Of a DNA stretch of 64,000 bases, positions 63,951-64,000 are shown in pieces; positions within the stretch are counted from its first letter, which is position 1; each line of letters starts with the position of its first letter. Where the stretch lies: the NCBI GenBank assembly GCA_905160935.1, contig CAJHZI010000073.1, positions 1 to 64,000 on the forward strand, read 5' to 3'. The notes below the pieces were generated by a model, which worked only from the letters and a program-made list of their open reading frames with translations, did no database searches and was not told the DNA's origin. The position numbers and the translations under genes are program-made. The stretch comes from Enchytraeus crypticus. Lineage: Eukaryota > Annelida > Clitellata > Enchytraeida > Enchytraeidae.

Positions 63951-64000
63951 ATTGACTGTTATTGTTTACATGTTATTGTTGGCATGGTTGCTTTTTGTTT

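Overview
The window is AT-rich animal DNA: spliced exons, long introns, dense non-LTR retrotransposons, Tc1/mariner elements, a tRNA-headed SINE family, many (TA)n tracts and one degraded Polinton/Maverick. No bacterial or organellar genes are visible. The TE mix suggests an invertebrate metazoan, but the sequence does not let me place the phylum.

The host gene is on the + strand and runs through almost the whole window. Eleven short exons (3727-3780, 9681-9805, 32038-32164, 34732-34818, 38558-38696, 42353-42418, about 44534-44680, 50428-50502, 53160-53347, 56120-56311, 59381-59455) encode consecutive fibronectin type III segments that resemble the FNDC3 family. Intron phases match at almost every junction. 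The 5' and 3' ends of the gene lie outside the window, and everything else is intronic.

By region: (1) 1-7091 is a giant imperfect palindrome centred on a TA tract near 3545. It carries LINE pieces, a hAT-like transposase remnant and two copies of one FNDC3 exon, one intact and one decayed. (2) 7.2-13.4 kb holds LINE fragments, a SINE, a long-armed foldback element and mariner remnants. (3) 13408-28361 is a Polinton with recognisable terminal inverted repeats. It contains pseudogenes for a packaging ATPase, major capsid protein, phospholipase A2-like protein, integrase with chromodomain, protein-primed DNA polymerase B, a SAP-like protein and a fibre-like protein. An L2/CR1-type LINE splits the capsid gene. 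(4) 28424-30406 is a complete mariner-type transposon with an intact 374-residue transposase. (5) 30.4-64 kb is FNDC3 introns filled with RTE-like and L2-like LINE fragments, SINEs, mariner MITEs and microsatellites.

The most notable observations are: the SINE family and the L2-like LINE share a similar 3' tail; many tight perfect hairpins (arms 11-116 bp, loops 1-6 nt) sit inside decaying TE sequence; most (TA)n tracts abut Tc1/mariner ends; the Polinton end sequence recurs outside the element; and a LINE tail forms the apparent splice acceptor of one FNDC3 exon. The giant palindrome may be a real inverted duplication or an assembly foldback; this cannot be settled from sequence alone.
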